DNA of 7,961 nt, from positions 1 to 7,961 of the forward strand of contig CAMBUC010000091.1 in the NCBI GenBank assembly GCA_945871045.1. The letters run 5' to 3'. Positions 6,919-7,961 of this stretch are shown here, one piece after another. Under the pieces are notes generated by a model. The model did no database searches and was not told where the DNA came from. It was given only the letters and a program-made list of their open reading frames with translations. The translations under genes and the position numbers were made by a program. Origin of the DNA: an uncultured bacterium (lineage in GTDB: Bacteria > Bacillota > Clostridia > Lachnospirales > Lachnospiraceae). The stretch's first letter is position 1. Each line of letters begins with the position of its first letter.

Positions 6919-6927
6919 ATTTTATCA
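6919..6927 (-). promoter_or_regulatory. Extended -10 promoter of the four-gene operon
   Basis: The minus strand reads TGATAAAAT, which fits the extended -10 pattern TGnTATAAT with one mismatch. There is no good -35 box at 17 bases, which is common for extended -10 promoters. It lies downstream of the atp terminator and about 50 bases before the GTG start. The predicted leader is about 43 bases. Confidence 0.5.
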
Positions 6928-6978
6928 TTTTTCCCATTGATTTCATACACTTTTTTCTTCTTATTTTGAATTCTTAAT

Positions 6979-7016
6979 AAAAAAAGCTGATCTCCTTTCC
7001 AGAGAACAGCTTTTTT
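6979..7016 (-). terminator. Rho-independent terminator of the ATP synthase operon
   Basis: The minus strand has a 10-bp stem (AAAAAAGCTG with CAGCTTTTTT), an internal A/A mismatch, a second 4-bp TCTC/GAGA stem and a 7-base loop, ending in a run of six or seven T. It starts 8 bases after the atpC stop codon. It separates the atp operon from the PurM-like unit. The structure is symmetrical and could also work on the plus strand, where no gene is present. Confidence 0.88.
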
Positions 7017-7024
7017 CGCTTGTA

Positions 7025-7429
7025 CTATCGCAAACCAATACGCACTAACGCCCTGCGCAGTGCCAGTTCTGCTCTTACCAAATCCAGATCTTCTGCTTTT
7101 GTTGCCAGACGTTCCTCGGCACGCCGCTTGGCTGCCTCGGCCCGATCCCAATCGATCTCATCGGGCCACTCAGCAATCTCTGCCAAAAGTGTCACCTTAT
7201 CCCCGAGAATCTCTGCAAATCCGGAATGTACCGCCGCTTTCTTTTGTCCGTCCTCCTCGGTGATCGTAACAATACCGGGAGCAAGCACAGTCGTCAGCGG
7301 AATATGATTTTTATACACACCCATATCGCCTTCTACGGATGTGAATTCGATCATGGTCGCCTCACCTTTGTAAAAAACACGTTCGGGTGTAATGATCTCT
7401 ACCTGAAAATTTCTGCTTTCATCTGCCAT
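7025..7429 (-). CDS. atpC: F1 ATP synthase epsilon subunit
   Basis: This 134-residue protein is the epsilon subunit of the F1Fo ATP synthase, a rotor-stalk protein that contacts gamma and the c-ring and can inhibit ATP hydrolysis. Residues 1-87 form the N-terminal beta-sandwich, with family motifs SVEGDMGVYKNHIPL (31-45) and AVHSGFAEI (66-74). Residues 88-134 are the two-helix C-terminal domain. I92-D-W-D-R-A97 matches the I(L)DxxRA motif known to bind ATP in some Bacillus epsilon subunits. The length is normal. The ATG has a G-rich AGGGGG site about 6 bases upstream and lies 10 bases after atpD, the usual beta-then-epsilon order. It is the last gene of the operon, directly before a terminator. 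Confidence 0.97.
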   Translation of the reverse strand: MADESRNFQVEIITPERVFYKGEATMIEFTSVEGDMGVYKNHIPLTTVLAPGIVTITEEDGQKKAAVHSGFAEILGDKVTLLAEIAEWPDEIDWDRAEAAKRRAEERLATKAEDLDLVRAELALRRALVRIGLR

Positions 7430-7439
7430 ACACTACCCC

Positions 7440-7961
7440 CTATTTCATGCGGGCGCGTACTTCATCAATGGAACCTGCATTTAAGAACAATCCTTCCGGA
7501 ATATCATCGTGCTTTCCTTCTAAGATTTCCTTGAAACCACGGATCGTCTCTGCGATGGGCACATACTTTCCTTCCATTCCGGTGAACTGGGTTGCTACAT
7601 GGAACGGCTGGGACAGGTATCTCTGGATCTTACGCGCACGGTTTACAACGACCTTATCATCTTCTGACAACTCGTCCATACCGAGAATCGCGATGATATC
7701 CTGTAATTCCTTATACTTCTGCAAGATCTCCTGAACGCCGCGGGCTACCTTAAAGTGCTCCTCTCCTACGATACGGGGATCGAGGATGCGGGAAGTAGAT
7801 GCCAGCGGATCTACAGCGGGATAAATACCAAGTGCTGCGATGGAACGCTCCAATACGGTGGTGGCATCCAGATGTGCGAAGGTAGTTGCCGGTGCCGGGT
7901 CTGTCAAGTCATCCGCAGGCACATAAACTGCCTGAACGGAAGTGATGGAACCGTTCTTTGT
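7440..7961 (-). CDS. atpD: F1 ATP synthase beta subunit, C-terminal 173 residues (5' end beyond the window)
   Basis: The frame is open to the right edge, giving the last 173 of roughly 465 residues of the catalytic beta subunit. Visible landmarks are GSITSVQAVYVPADDLTDPAP (4-24, two short motifs joined), LGIYPAVDPLASTSRI (44-59), whose tyrosine stacks on adenine in the catalytic site, and DELSEDDK (96-103), the DELSEED region that contacts gamma during rotation. The P-loop lies upstream, outside the window. The C-terminus is normal and ends with TAG 10 bases before atpC. Nothing is unusual. Confidence 0.98.
   Translation of the reverse strand, partial: TKNGSITSVQAVYVPADDLTDPAPATTFAHLDATTVLERSIAALGIYPAVDPLASTSRILDPRIVGEEHFKVARGVQEILQKYKELQDIIAILGMDELSEDDKVVVNRARKIQRYLSQPFHVATQFTGMEGKYVPIAETIRGFKEILEGKHDDIPEGLFLNAGSIDEVRARMK

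Noticed and set aside
6893..6920. Reading the 6895-6910 palindrome as a plus-strand terminator because a T-rich run follows it
   Set aside because: No plus-strand gene ends here and the stem is only 6 bp. Its position at a minus-strand promoter fits an operator or 5' hairpin better.
6873..7151. Minus-strand frame of 92 codons spanning the end of atpC and the gap beyond
   Set aside because: It overlaps atpC out of frame, crosses the terminator and promoter, and its translation shows no PurM N-terminus, so it does not supply the missing part of the next gene.

Overview
The window looks like a stretch of chromosome from a low-to-mid GC Firmicute, most likely a member of the Lachnospiraceae (Clostridia). 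This rests on the style of the F1 ATP synthase genes, the strong AAGGAGG-type ribosome binding sites, and a set of proteins (TPR protein, YbhJ-like hydratase, PurM-like protein) that I associate with that family. It is inference, not a search result. Every supported gene lies on the minus strand, so transcription runs from high to low coordinates. I see no mobile elements, tRNA or rRNA genes, or CRISPR arrays. No gap between genes exceeds about 170 bases.

Right end (7961 to 6979): the end of the ATP synthase operon, with the C-terminal third of atpD, then complete atpC, then a clear Rho-independent terminator.

Middle (about 6927 to 1317): a separate transcription unit with its own extended -10 promoter and a perfect GTGGTA-N4-TACCAC palindrome at the predicted transcription start. 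In order it encodes a divergent, N-terminally short PurM (AIR synthetase) paralogue, a coiled-coil protein with an acidic tail, a three-cysteine aconitase-superfamily hydratase, and an AI-2E/PerM-type polytopic membrane protein. Gaps are 10, 19 and 42 bases, and the unit ends in a strong terminator.

Left end (1317 to 1): a third unit. Its TTGACA -35 box abuts the U-tract of the preceding terminator. A roughly 90-base leader and a TTG start lead into a TPR protein that runs off the left edge.

The ATP synthase genes are ordinary. The middle operon is the part worth attention. Its purine-enzyme-like and aconitase-like proteins both keep the family fold but change key motif residues, and they are cotranscribed with a coiled-coil protein and a membrane exporter-like protein. 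No common pathway is obvious, and I do not assign one.
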